Part shown: in pieces, positions 17,896 through 25,046 of the stretch
How positions within the stretch are numbered: the first letter of the stretch is position 1
How the letters are laid out: every line of letters starts with the position of its first letter
Assembly: GCA_947627245.1 (NCBI GenBank)
Contig: CANQVH010000034.1
Span: 1-37,441 of the forward strand
Direction of reading: 5' to 3'
DNA: 37,441 nucleotides
Source: an uncultured Lachnospiraceae bacterium
GTDB taxonomy: Bacteria > Bacillota > Clostridia > Lachnospirales > Lachnospiraceae
The notes under the pieces: generated by a model
Told to the model about the DNA's origin: nothing
What the model saw: only the letters and a program-made list of their open reading frames with translations
Databases searched by the model: none
Position numbers and translations under genes: made by a program

Positions 17896-17924
17896 ATTTT
17901 AACTAAAAATTAAAGTTTATGCAA
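17896..17924 (-). promoter_or_regulatory. Candidate sigma-A promoter for the comEA operon
   Basis: On the minus strand TTGCAT (17919-17924) lies 17 bp from TAAAAT (17896-17901) in an AT-rich stretch between glgX and comEA. Predicted start is near 17889, about 37 nt before the chosen ATG. Confidence 0.6.
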
Positions 17925-17941
17925 CACATTTTTATCATTTT

Positions 17942-20080
17942 TCAATTTTTCATCTGTCGGCCGGTAAATACCGCCACCGTCCGCGGCCGCAGCGTATAAG
18001 TCCCGTCGACCCGTATTTCGTCCTTCTCCGGGTATGTGTACCGTCCCTGCTCGTCTCCGTACGTATCCGCGCTGAGATACCAGTGCATCGCGCCGGACAG
18101 AGTCGGAAGCGTGATCGTCACATCCTCCCAGTATGTATTGATCGAAACATACACTACGTCGTCCGCGCCGCGCGCCGCGTCGTACCCGGCAAAGCTGATC
18201 GAGAAGGTTTGCGTATCCGCCGGAAGATCCGTGATTTCCGCCCGCACGTCATGCGCGTGGATCGGCGCCATGCCGCAGACCGCGTCCGGCAGCTTTTTGC
18301 GGATAATCACATGCCTGTGCCGATAATCGATCATAAATCGGAAAAATTCAAACAGCTCACGGTTCTTCTCAAGCAGCCGCCAGTCCAGCCACGACAGCTC
18401 GTTGTCCTGACAGTAGCAGTTGTTGTTGCCGTTTTGAGTATTGCCAAACTCGTCGCCCGCAAGAAACATCGGAGTGCCGCGGCTGCACATCAACACGGCG
18501 CAGGCATTGCGGATCATCCGATAACGCAGCTTCAGCACCTCCGGATCTTCGGTCTCGCCTTCCGCGCCGCAGTTCCAGCTCCGATTGTTGTCCGATCCGT
18601 CCGTGTTGCCCCAGCCGTTGGCCTCGTTGTGCTTATCATTGTAGGCGTACAGATCGTACAGCGTGAACCCGTCGTGGCAGGTCAGGAAATTCACGCAGGA
18701 ATTGTAGCCCGCATAGGTCGTGTTGTCGTCCGGCGAATATCCGCCGTACATGTCTCCGGACCCGGCGATGCTCCACGCCGCTTTCCATGACTCCCAGTTC
18801 TGTCCCTTCAGGAAGCCGCGCACCACATCGCGGTACCTGCCGTTCCACTCCGCCCAGCGGCGGCTCGCCGGAAAGCTCCCGACCTGATACATGCCGCCCG
18901 CGTCCCACGCCTCGGCGATCAGCTTGACGTTCGCGAGCACCGGATCGAAGGTCAGCGTCTTCAGAAGCGGCGGATTGTCCATCGGCGAGCCGTCCAGATT
19001 CCGTCCGAGAATGCTCGCCAGATCGAAGCGAAAGCCGTCCACGCGGTAACTGACCGTCCAGTAACGCAGACATTCGAGGATCATCTGCTGCACCGTCGGA
19101 TGGTTGCAGTTGAGCGTGTTGCCGCAGCCGCTGAAATTGTAGTAGTTCCCGTCCGGCGTCAGCATATAGTATATCTTGTTGTCAAAACCCTTGAAGCTGA
19201 ACGACGGCCCGTGCTCGTTGCCCTCCGCCGTGTGATTGAACACGACGTCCAGAATCACCTCGATGCCGTTTTGGTGAAGCTCGCGAATCATCTCCTTGAG
19301 CTCCGTTCCCTCTTTGTTGTATTCCTCCGCCGCCGTGTAGCTCGTGTTCGGCGCGAAAAATCCGACCGTATTGTAACCCCAGTATTCCAGAAGCGTCTTT
19401 CCGTCCACCTCACGGGCGTTTCTCGTCTCATCGAACTCAAAGATCGGCATCAGCTCGACCGCGTTGATCCCGAGCTCCTTCAGATAAGGGATCTTCTCCT
19501 TCAGACCGGCAAACGTGCCCCTGTGCTCCACCCCGGACGACGGATGCATCGTGAAACCGCGCACATGAAGCTCATAGATGACGAGATCGCTCATCTCGCG
19601 GTCCGACTGCGGCATATCGCCCCAGTCAAACTCATCCTTCACGACCCGCGCGTGATAGTTTTTCTCCTGCCGCTCGCCCCAATGCCTCTGACCGGTCACC
19701 GCCTTGGCGTAAGGGTCAAGCAGAATGTTTTTCTTGTCAAAGCGCATTCCCCGCTCCGGCGCCCATGGACCGTCGATCCGATAAGCATATTCAAAGTCCT
19801 CGATGTTCAGTCCGAACACTATCATCGAGTAGACGTCCCCGACACGGTAAGCCTCCGGGAACGGCAGCACCGCATACGGTTCGTCCTCGCCCTTGTGGAA
19901 CAGCAAAAGCTCGCAGGATGTCCCGTAATGCGTGTGGAGCGTGAAATTCACCCCGGCCGGAAGCGCCGTCGCCCCGTTCATGTCAAACATTCCCGGCCGC
20001 ACCGGAAATCCGTTGATCTCCGCCATCGGCTGTACGGATGTCGGCATGTCAAGTCTTGTTTTCTTTTTATAAAATTTCAA
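17942..20080 (-). CDS. glgX: Glycogen debranching protein GlgX (GH13 isoamylase type)
   Basis: A cytoplasmic alpha-1,6-glucosidase that removes branches from glycogen or limit dextrins. An N-terminal CBM48-like domain (FTLHTHYGTSCELLLFHKG, YRIDGPWAPERGMRFD) precedes the GH13 barrel. The four GH13 motifs are visible: VILDVVFNHT; DGFRFDLASILGR with the nucleophile Asp; LIAEAWDAGG with the acid Glu; and FLTCHDGFTLYDL. The GNNNCYCQDNELSWLDW segment is typical of isoamylase/GlgX enzymes. The start I prefer is TTG at 20078-20080, with GGGGAGGAA 6 nt upstream, giving about 711 residues. The ATG at 20047 is the alternative. Upstream codons in the open frame look like non-coding repeat sequence. It stands alone, without other glg genes nearby. 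Confidence 0.94.
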   Translation of the reverse strand: MKFYKKKTRLDMPTSVQPMAEINGFPVRPGMFDMNGATALPAGVNFTLHTHYGTSCELLLFHKGEDEPYAVLPFPEAYRVGDVYSMIVFGLNIEDFEYAYRIDGPWAPERGMRFDKKNILLDPYAKAVTGQRHWGERQEKNYHARVVKDEFDWGDMPQSDREMSDLVIYELHVRGFTMHPSSGVEHRGTFAGLKEKIPYLKELGINAVELMPIFEFDETRNAREVDGKTLLEYWGYNTVGFFAPNTSYTAAEEYNKEGTELKEMIRELHQNGIEVILDVVFNHTAEGNEHGPSFSFKGFDNKIYYMLTPDGNYYNFSGCGNTLNCNHPTVQQMILECLRYWTVSYRVDGFRFDLASILGRNLDGSPMDNPPLLKTLTFDPVLANVKLIAEAWDAGGMYQVGSFPASRRWAEWNGRYRDVVRGFLKGQNWESWKAAWSIAGSGDMYGGYSPDDNTTYAGYNSCVNFLTCHDGFTLYDLYAYNDKHNEANGWGNTDGSDNNRSWNCGAEGETEDPEVLKLRYRMIRNACAVLMCSRGTPMFLAGDEFGNTQNGNNNCYCQDNELSWLDWRLLEKNRELFEFFRFMIDYRHRHVIIRKKLPDAVCGMAPIHAHDVRAEITDLPADTQTFSISFAGYDAARGADDVVYVSINTYWEDVTITLPTLSGAMHWYLSADTYGDEQGRYTYPEKDEIRVDGTYTLRPRTVAVFTGRQMKN

Positions 20081-20086
20081 AATACG

Positions 20087-20095
20087 TTCCTCCCC
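20087..20095 (-). promoter_or_regulatory. Ribosome binding site fixing a TTG start for glgX
   Basis: GGGGAGGAA on the minus strand lies 6 nt before TTG 20080. The only nearby ATG (20047) has no SD of its own and would be 39 nt away from this one, so TTG is the likely start. Confidence 0.65.
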
Positions 20096-20105
20096 TATCG
20101 GCCCG

Positions 20106-20130
20106 TTTCTGACCGATCCATTTCTGACCG
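20106..20130. repeat. Short direct repeat TTTCTGACCG x2 in the glgX leader
   Basis: TTTCTGACCG occurs at 20106-20115 and 20121-20130 (15-bp period), each next to a GCCCG block. It is just upstream of the glgX SD and could be a paired protein or RNA site. Confidence 0.5.
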
Positions 20131-20150
20131 GCCCGCCGTACCCTGCAATC

Positions 20151-20234
20151 CTTGTGAACTCACAAGCCACAGTCAACGGCAAGCTGTCCAAAGTAGTCAG
20201 CGCGATGCCGCATATTCCCGTCAACTCACAAGCC
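20151..20234. promoter_or_regulatory. Candidate operator region upstream of glgX
   Basis: A 16-bp inverted repeat with arms CTTGTGA (20151-20157) and TCACAAG (20160-20166) and a 2-bp centre. The 12-mer AACTCACAAGCC containing the right arm recurs exactly at 20157-20168 and 20223-20234. On the minus strand TTGACT lies just upstream of the palindrome but lacks a convincing -10. The layout suggests a dimeric regulator bound at one full and one half site. Confidence 0.45.
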
Positions 20235-20338
20235 GCGGCGCTGCGGACGCGCCTCGATAAACTGATTATAAAACGATTTCCCTGCTGCGTCAAATGCCGC
20301 TTCCATAGCGCTCTGCGCCGTTTAACCCCGTTTTTCGT

Positions 20339-20773
20339 TCATTTTTCCCACTTAAAGATAACGATACCGGCGATCGCAATCAGCATCCCGATTACCTTGC
20401 GCCACTCAAACGGCTGTTTTTCCACCTGAAAAATCCCAAACAGCTCGATTACATAGGCAACGATCAACTGAGCGATCACGATCAGCATCGCCGCGCGCGC
20501 AGGCCCCAAGGCGCCCATCGCCTTCACGACCGTGACCGTGATAAACGCGCCGATCACGCCGGAAAAAAGCATATATTTGTGCTCCACCTGCGCAAGCGAC
20601 ATCAGGTTTGTTCGATCCGTGAACAGCCACACCGCCAGACAGACCAGAAGCGCCGTAAACTGAACAAAAGCAGACGATACCCACAGGCTCGTCTGCTTCG
20701 TCACTTCCGTATTAAACACGCCCTGCACGCTCATCAGCGCGCCGGACAAGAGTGCGATCAGAATTCCCCACAT
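20339..20773 (-). CDS. DMT family transporter, YdcZ/DUF606 type
   Basis: A small integral membrane protein of 144 residues, matching the PF04657 (DMT_YdcZ) family, whose members are half the size of EamA transporters and probably act as dimers. About five helices are visible, starting with WGILIALLSGALMSVQGVFNTEV. GPARAAMLIVIAQLIVAYVIEL and KVIGMLIAIAGIVIF close the protein. Substrate unknown. I chose the ATG at 20771-20773, with AAGGAG 7 nt upstream. The frame extends to 20809 with basic residues that do not fit the family. It is flanked by glgX and a sortase on the same strand with about 45 and 218 bp gaps. No clear promoter was found in the 218-bp gap, only a 6-bp stem (GCGGAC/GTCCGC at 20908-20928). 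Confidence 0.88.
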   Translation of the reverse strand: MWGILIALLSGALMSVQGVFNTEVTKQTSLWVSSAFVQFTALLVCLAVWLFTDRTNLMSLAQVEHKYMLFSGVIGAFITVTVVKAMGALGPARAAMLIVIAQLIVAYVIELFGIFQVEKQPFEWRKVIGMLIAIAGIVIFKWEK

Positions 20774-20991
20774 ATCTCTTCTCCTTTTCACAACCGCCAA
20801 GATCCGCAATCCCGCTGGGATCTATCGTCCCGGACCTTGCCGGTCAGTTTTTTCATGCTGCAATTACAGGAAGAGTATATGCGTTTTTTGTTATTTTATT
20901 CTCACGCCGCGGACTTCATTCCGTCCGCATTTCCGTCTGATTCTCGTCGGTCATTCTATTTTCGCCCCCGCGAGCTCCGCCGATGCGAATT

Positions 20992-22149
20992 TCATCTTCC
21001 CCGGCTTTTCCTTCTTACTTTTGTTTCCGCTTCCGCAAGCTCCGCCGGTGTAAATTCCGTCTCTGTCTCCGATTCCGGTTCCACCTCAAACTCGGGCTCC
21101 GGCAAAGTCTCCGGCTTCTCCATCACCGGCAGCGTACCTGCATCCGGCTGCTCGACAAGCACCGCCTGCACGAGAAAACGGTGCTCCGGGTCGTTCTGGT
21201 AGCAGGTAGACAGCGTCAGGATATGGCTGTCCGCCGTCACCTTGTCAAAAAGCCTGCGGTCAAAGGTCTGCACATCCGCGCAGCGCGCCTCCACCTTGTC
21301 GAGATATTCCTGACGGTCCGCTCTGGAGCGTGTGTTCACACCGCCGAGCTGATGCATATTGTCCGACACATAAGCGGCGAAAATCCAGTATTCCAGCGTC
21401 CGGTCCGGGAGATAGATATAGATCACATCGTGATCCCACAAGGTCTCCAGATTTGCAAGCTCCGACAACCAGCCGAACATCGTGTCGTCTCTCATGTTGT
21501 GTCCGTAAATGATCGTATGAAAATCGGAAAAATCCTTTTCGTTGTATCTCTGGGTGTAGATCGAGCCGTAGATGTCCTCGTTTCCCTCTATGTCATGCGT
21601 CAGGTAGAAATCCTCTTCTCCCATACTCTGCAGGATCGGATAGTCGATTACCGTCCCCGGTATTCGAATCCATGCATAGATATCCGTGTTAATCTCCCAC
21701 AAGCCCTCAAAGTCGATCGGGGATTCCGTCTCTGTCTCGGATTCCGTCTCCGATTTGGTTTCTGTCTCGAACTCTGTGTTTGTCCCGGACACCGTTCCTG
21801 CCTCGGACCCCATGCTTGTTTCGGACGTCGTTCCTGTCTCGGACGCCATGCTTGTCCCGGACACCGTTCCTGTCTCGGATTCTGTCCCTGTCCCGGACGT
21901 CGTTCCTGCCTCAGATTCTGTCCCTGTCCCGGACGCCGTTCCTGCCTCAGATTCTGTCCTCGTCTCGGATTGCGCCGCCGGCTCTGTGTCGTCGATCCGC
22001 ACCTCGCTCACCGCTTCCGTCGACCGGGAACCACCGATGACCTCAATACCCTCCAGCGAAACCTCTCCGGCCTGCGCCGCCGTTCCCACCAGACATCCCG
22101 CTGTAAGCAACGCGCAAAATACCCTGCGCATCTTCTTTTTCCTAATCAT
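20992..22149 (-). CDS. Class B sortase with tandem-repeat linker
   Basis: A second class B sortase, 385 residues. An N-terminal hydrophobic segment (about 9-26) ends in AQA-G, a possible signal peptidase site. A Ser/Thr/Glu/Gly linker contains six 12-residue tandem repeats (67-138). The catalytic domain (about 144-335) has His217 in YGHNM, Cys316 in TLSTC and Arg324. The C-terminus is a further Glu/Pro/Thr-rich tail ending in basic residues. GGAGGA 3 nt before the ATG is the SD, and the gene starts 15 bp after the HerA-like gene, so the two are cotranscribed. The repeat linker may hold the active site away from the membrane in the cell wall. Whether the N-terminus is an anchor or is cleaved is uncertain. 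No substrate with a sorting signal is nearby. Confidence 0.92.
   Translation of the reverse strand: MIRKKKMRRVFCALLTAGCLVGTAAQAGEVSLEGIEVIGGSRSTEAVSEVRIDDTEPAAQSETRTESEAGTASGTGTESEAGTTSGTGTESETGTVSGTSMASETGTTSETSMGSEAGTVSGTNTEFETETKSETESETETESPIDFEGLWEINTDIYAWIRIPGTVIDYPILQSMGEEDFYLTHDIEGNEDIYGSIYTQRYNEKDFSDFHTIIYGHNMRDDTMFGWLSELANLETLWDHDVIYIYLPDRTLEYWIFAAYVSDNMHQLGGVNTRSRADRQEYLDKVEARCADVQTFDRRLFDKVTADSHILTLSTCYQNDPEHRFLVQAVLVEQPDAGTLPVMEKPETLPEPEFEVEPESETETEFTPAELAEAETKVRRKSRGR
21736..21951. repeat. In-frame 36-bp tandem repeat array (6 units) in the sortase linker
   Basis: Six contiguous 36-bp units encode 12-residue repeats such as SEAGTASGTGTE, SEAGTTSGTGTE, SETGTVSGTSMA, SETGTTSETSMG and SEAGTVSGTNTE; the last is degenerate. 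The first two units are nearly identical at DNA level, which points to recent duplication and possible copy-number variation among strains. The array never breaks the reading frame. Confidence 0.9.
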
Positions 22150-22164
22150 CCGTTCCTCCGCAAA

Positions 22165-23895
22165 TCACAATTTAAACAGCGTGCTCAGGATGCCTCTTCC
22201 GAGCGAAGCGCCCACGTTGCCGCCCAGCCGCTTGCCGAACGACCCGGCGACGGAGCTGCCGACCTGATTGCCGAGCTCCCGCCCGAGCGTGCCGATCGCG
22301 CTGCTGGCGACCTTCTTAACCTCGGATCTCATTTCCTTTTCACGCTTTTCCGCTTCTTTCTCAAGCGCCTTCTGCTGCGCCTCGAGCTCCTTCTGACGCT
22401 TCTTCTCCTCCGCCTCGAGCTCCTTCTGTCGGCGTTTCTCCTCCGCCTCAAGCTCCTTCTGGCGCTGCTTTTCCTCCGCGGCTTCTTCCTTCAGACGCTG
22501 CTTCTCTGCCGCAGCCTCTTCCTTCTGTCTCTGCTTCTCTGCCTCGGCTTCCTCCTTCTGGCGCTGCGCTTCCTCGGCTGCCTGCTGCGCCGCCTCGGCA
22601 TCCGCCAGAGACTTTCTCTGCAGAAATTCGTATGCGGAATCACGATCCTGCGCCTCCATGTAGCGCGTGTACAAGAGGCTGCCCTTGATCTGCGTGTCGC
22701 GGACCGCGTCATCCAGCGCGCCCATCTGGCTCTGCGGCGGAAGGATCGTGCAGCGCTTCACGACCGTCGGAACACCGTCCTCGTCGAGCACGGAGACAAG
22801 CGCCTCTCCCGTACCAAGCTCGAGCAGGGTTTCATAAGTATCAAACTCCGGATTCTCACGGAACGACTGTGCGGCCGCCTTCGCGCCCTTCTGCTCCGCC
22901 GGAGTGTACGCATGCAGCGCGTGCTGTACCTTGTTGCCGAGCTGGCTCAATACGCCGCCCGGGATGTCGGACGGGTTCTGCGTGACAAAGTAAATGCCGA
23001 CGCCCTTCGAGCGGATCAGCTTCACCACCTGCTCGATCTTGCCGAGCAGCACCTTGGAAGCATCGTCAAACAACAGATGCGCCTCGTCAAAGAAAAAGAT
23101 CATCTTCGGCTTTTCCGGGTCGCCCACCTCCGGCAATGACTCGAACAGCTCAGACATCATCCAGAGCAGGAACGTCGCGTACATCGTCGGATACTGGATC
23201 AGCTCACGGCAGTCGAGCACCTGAATCGTCCCCCGGCCGGTATTATCCGTGCAGAGCCAGTCGCCGATGTTCAGCGCAGGCTCTCCGAAGAACAGATCAC
23301 CGCCCTCGGCCTCGAGCGCCATCACGGAGCGAAGCACCGCGCCAAGGCTCTGCTTCGAGATGTTGCCGTATTTCAGCGTATATTCCTTCGCGTTCTCGCC
23401 CACATACTGCAGCATGGAGCGCAGATCCTTGGAATCGATCAGCAAAAGACCCTCGTCGTCCGCAATCCGGAAGATCACCGTGAGGATATCCGCCTGCGTG
23501 TCGTTCAGACCGAGGATGCGGCTCAAAAGCAGCGGCCCCATCTCGGAAATCGTCGTGCGAAGCGGAAGCCCGCCCTTGCCGTATACGTCCCAGAAGCAGG
23601 TCGGGTACGCCTTGAAATCAAAGCCGAGCTGTGCAAGCCCCATGTCCGTCACACGCTTATCCACATTCTCGTTTGACGTGCCCGGACTGCACATGCCGGC
23701 CAGATCGCCCTTCACATCGGCCAGAAACACCGGCACGCCGCAATCACTGAACGACTCGGCGAGCACCTTCAGCGTGACCGTCTTGCCCGTGCCGGTCGCC
23801 CCGGCGATCATCCCATGGCGATTCGCCATCTTCGGGGAAATACACACCGGCTCGTCCCCTGATTTTCCCACTAAGATCCTGTTCTCCCAATACAT
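22165..23895 (-). CDS. HerA-like (DUF853) P-loop ATPase
   Basis: A 576-residue ATPase of the HerA/FtsK-related superfamily, DUF853 branch. The biological role of this branch is not established; HerA itself is a DNA translocase. Walker A is GATGTGKT (about 32-39), with DVKGDLAGM soon after. Walker B is FFFDEAHLLF, followed by IYFVTQNPSDIP (sensor) and an LGNKVQHALHAYTP segment typical of the family. From about residue 450 there is a long charged coiled coil built of roughly 11-residue repeats (EEKRRQKELEA type), then a Gly-rich amphipathic tail. I chose the ATG at 23893-23895, with AGGAGG 8 nt upstream. No NurA nuclease partner is adjacent. It heads an operon with the repeat-linker sortase. 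Confidence 0.9.
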   Translation of the reverse strand: MYWENRILVGKSGDEPVCISPKMANRHGMIAGATGTGKTVTLKVLAESFSDCGVPVFLADVKGDLAGMCSPGTSNENVDKRVTDMGLAQLGFDFKAYPTCFWDVYGKGGLPLRTTISEMGPLLLSRILGLNDTQADILTVIFRIADDEGLLLIDSKDLRSMLQYVGENAKEYTLKYGNISKQSLGAVLRSVMALEAEGGDLFFGEPALNIGDWLCTDNTGRGTIQVLDCRELIQYPTMYATFLLWMMSELFESLPEVGDPEKPKMIFFFDEAHLLFDDASKVLLGKIEQVVKLIRSKGVGIYFVTQNPSDIPGGVLSQLGNKVQHALHAYTPAEQKGAKAAAQSFRENPEFDTYETLLELGTGEALVSVLDEDGVPTVVKRCTILPPQSQMGALDDAVRDTQIKGSLLYTRYMEAQDRDSAYEFLQRKSLADAEAAQQAAEEAQRQKEEAEAEKQRQKEEAAAEKQRLKEEAAEEKQRQKELEAEEKRRQKELEAEEKKRQKELEAQQKALEKEAEKREKEMRSEVKKVASSAIGTLGRELGNQVGSSVAGSFGKRLGGNVGASLGRGILSTLFKL

Positions 23896-23938
23896 CTGCG
23901 CGCCCTCCTGCGTTCTTATGTTTTCTCTAATATTTTTT

Positions 23939-23967
23939 ATTGTATCATCTTCATTTTCAGAAAACAA
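23939..23967 (-). promoter_or_regulatory. Candidate extended -10 promoter for the HerA-like/sortase operon
   Basis: Minus strand TTGTTT (23962-23967), 17 bp, then TACAAT (23939-23944) preceded by TG one base upstream (extended -10). Predicted leader is about 40 nt. It lies inside the open frame upstream of the chosen ATG, which supports that start. Confidence 0.6.
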
Positions 23968-24006
23968 CCCTGCATTTCAATCCGGATAGGGATGCGGATA
24001 AAATCA

Positions 24007-24031
24007 GGACCACCGGCTAACCCGGTGGTCC
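24007..24031 (-). terminator. Terminator-like hairpin after the DegV gene
   Basis: A perfect 10-bp stem GGACCACCGG/CCGGTGGTCC with a 5-base loop, followed on the minus strand by TGATTTTATC, a modest U-rich tract. It lies about 10 bp after the DegV stop and before the HerA-like promoter. Confidence 0.7.
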
Positions 24032-24039
24032 CGACTTAT

Positions 24040-24936
24040 TTATGCTTTTTTCAGAAATCCTACCCCCAGCGGATACGGTCCGGTGTGCACGGCGATTCCG
24101 GCGCCGATCTGATACAGACGGATCTGATCCACATCCAGAATCCCGCGAAACCTCTCCTTGAGCTTTTCAAGAAAAGCCTCCGCCTCCGGGATGTCATAGC
24201 CGTAACCCACATCCACCACATAGTCTGACATGTCCTCTCCGGCGGCGATCAGGGATTTCATATGGCTGTCCAGCAAATTCATCACTGCATCCAAGGATCT
24301 TTTGCGGCTTCTTGACAGCCCGGACGGGAAAATCTCGCCTTCTTTCAGCGTGATCAGCGGCCGGATCCCCAAGATGGAGGCCGCGACGCCGGCGAGCTTT
24401 CCGATCCGTCCTCCGTGCTTCAGGTATTCCACGTTCCCGACCGTGAAAAAGATCCTGCCCGTCTCGCGGATATCCAGAAGACGCTTTATGGCTTCCTCAT
24501 AGGGTACGCCCCGATCTCTCAGCTTTACCGCCTCCAGCACGTACATGCCCTGCAGCACCGTGTTGATCGTGGAATTAATCACCTCGATCTTCGCGTCCGG
24601 GTAGGTCTCCAGCAGAATGTTCTTTGCGTTCATCGCCGCCTGACAGGAACCGCTGAATTTCTCGGTAATGCAGATACAGATAATGGGAATCCCCTGCTTT
24701 ACATACTTTTCAAAGGAGTTGATGTAGTCTTCGATCGACGGAAGGGACGATTTCGGAAAGACGACGTTTTCCTGTTCCACCATCAGGTCGTAAAATTTCC
24801 GGATGGGCATCTCCGAAATCTCTTTGTAATAGGTCTTCTCGTCGAAAGAGACGTAAAAGGGAACCACCTCCACTCCCTTGTCCTTCGCTAATTGCTCCGG
24901 CAGATCGCAGGAACCGTCACTGATAATCTGGTACAT
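24040..24936 (-). CDS. DegV family protein (fatty-acid-binding, FakB-like)
   Basis: DegV proteins bind a fatty acid. The FakB members present it to the kinase FakA for use in phospholipid synthesis, and this 298-residue protein fits that family by sequence. Visible are the N-terminal YQIISDGSCDLPEQL, the FPKSSLPSIEDY segment equivalent to the T-S-Q-P-S fatty-acid head-group motif, CICITEKFSGSCQAAMNAK, GRIFFTVGNVEYLKHGGRIG and the terminal AGIAVHTGPYPLGVGF. The ATG at 24934-24936 has GAGGG 6 nt upstream. The frame opens earlier, to 24966, without similarity. No fakA-like gene is nearby. A promoter with an overlapping palindrome lies about 70 bp upstream, suggesting its own repressor control. 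Confidence 0.92.
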   Translation of the reverse strand: MYQIISDGSCDLPEQLAKDKGVEVVPFYVSFDEKTYYKEISEMPIRKFYDLMVEQENVVFPKSSLPSIEDYINSFEKYVKQGIPIICICITEKFSGSCQAAMNAKNILLETYPDAKIEVINSTINTVLQGMYVLEAVKLRDRGVPYEEAIKRLLDIRETGRIFFTVGNVEYLKHGGRIGKLAGVAASILGIRPLITLKEGEIFPSGLSRSRKRSLDAVMNLLDSHMKSLIAAGEDMSDYVVDVGYGYDIPEAEAFLEKLKERFRGILDVDQIRLYQIGAGIAVHTGPYPLGVGFLKKA

Positions 24937-24996
24937 AAATTTCCCTCGCATTTTCTCGTACAGCAAACCGTGTAATTTGGTTTCTGTATTTTTATT

Positions 24997-25017
24997 ATGT
25001 AGTTTATTTTACTACAT
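24997..25017. promoter_or_regulatory. Palindromic operator candidate over the degV -10
   Basis: Perfect 7-bp arms ATGTAGT (24997-25003) and ACTACAT (25011-25017) with a 7-bp A/T centre. The predicted -10 (25006-25011) lies inside the centre and right arm, the classic place for a repressor. It does not match the FapR or FabT consensus that I know. Confidence 0.55.
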
Positions 25018-25033
25018 GCAGGGAAATTTGCAA
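25006..25033 (-). promoter_or_regulatory. Candidate promoter for the DegV gene
   Basis: Minus strand TTGCAA (25028-25033), 16 bp, TAAAAT (25006-25011). The leader would be about 65 nt. The promoter lies in the 110-bp gap after the secreted GH32 gene. Confidence 0.55.
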
Positions 25034-25046
25034 GTCTTTTCTAATG

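Noticed and set aside
20908-20928. GCGGAC/GTCCGC stem between the DMT and sortase genes as a terminator
   Set aside because: Only 6 bp of stem and no U-tract on the transcribed strand.
21736-21951. 36-bp periodic repeats that resemble a CRISPR array period
   Set aside because: The units are contiguous with no spacers and translate in frame as a 12-residue repeat within the sortase, so this is a coding minisatellite.
20983-23139. Long plus-strand open frame of about 718 codons
   Set aside because: It is antisense to the HerA-like and sortase genes and arises from their biased codons and repeats; its translation is Leu/Arg-rich with no known domain.
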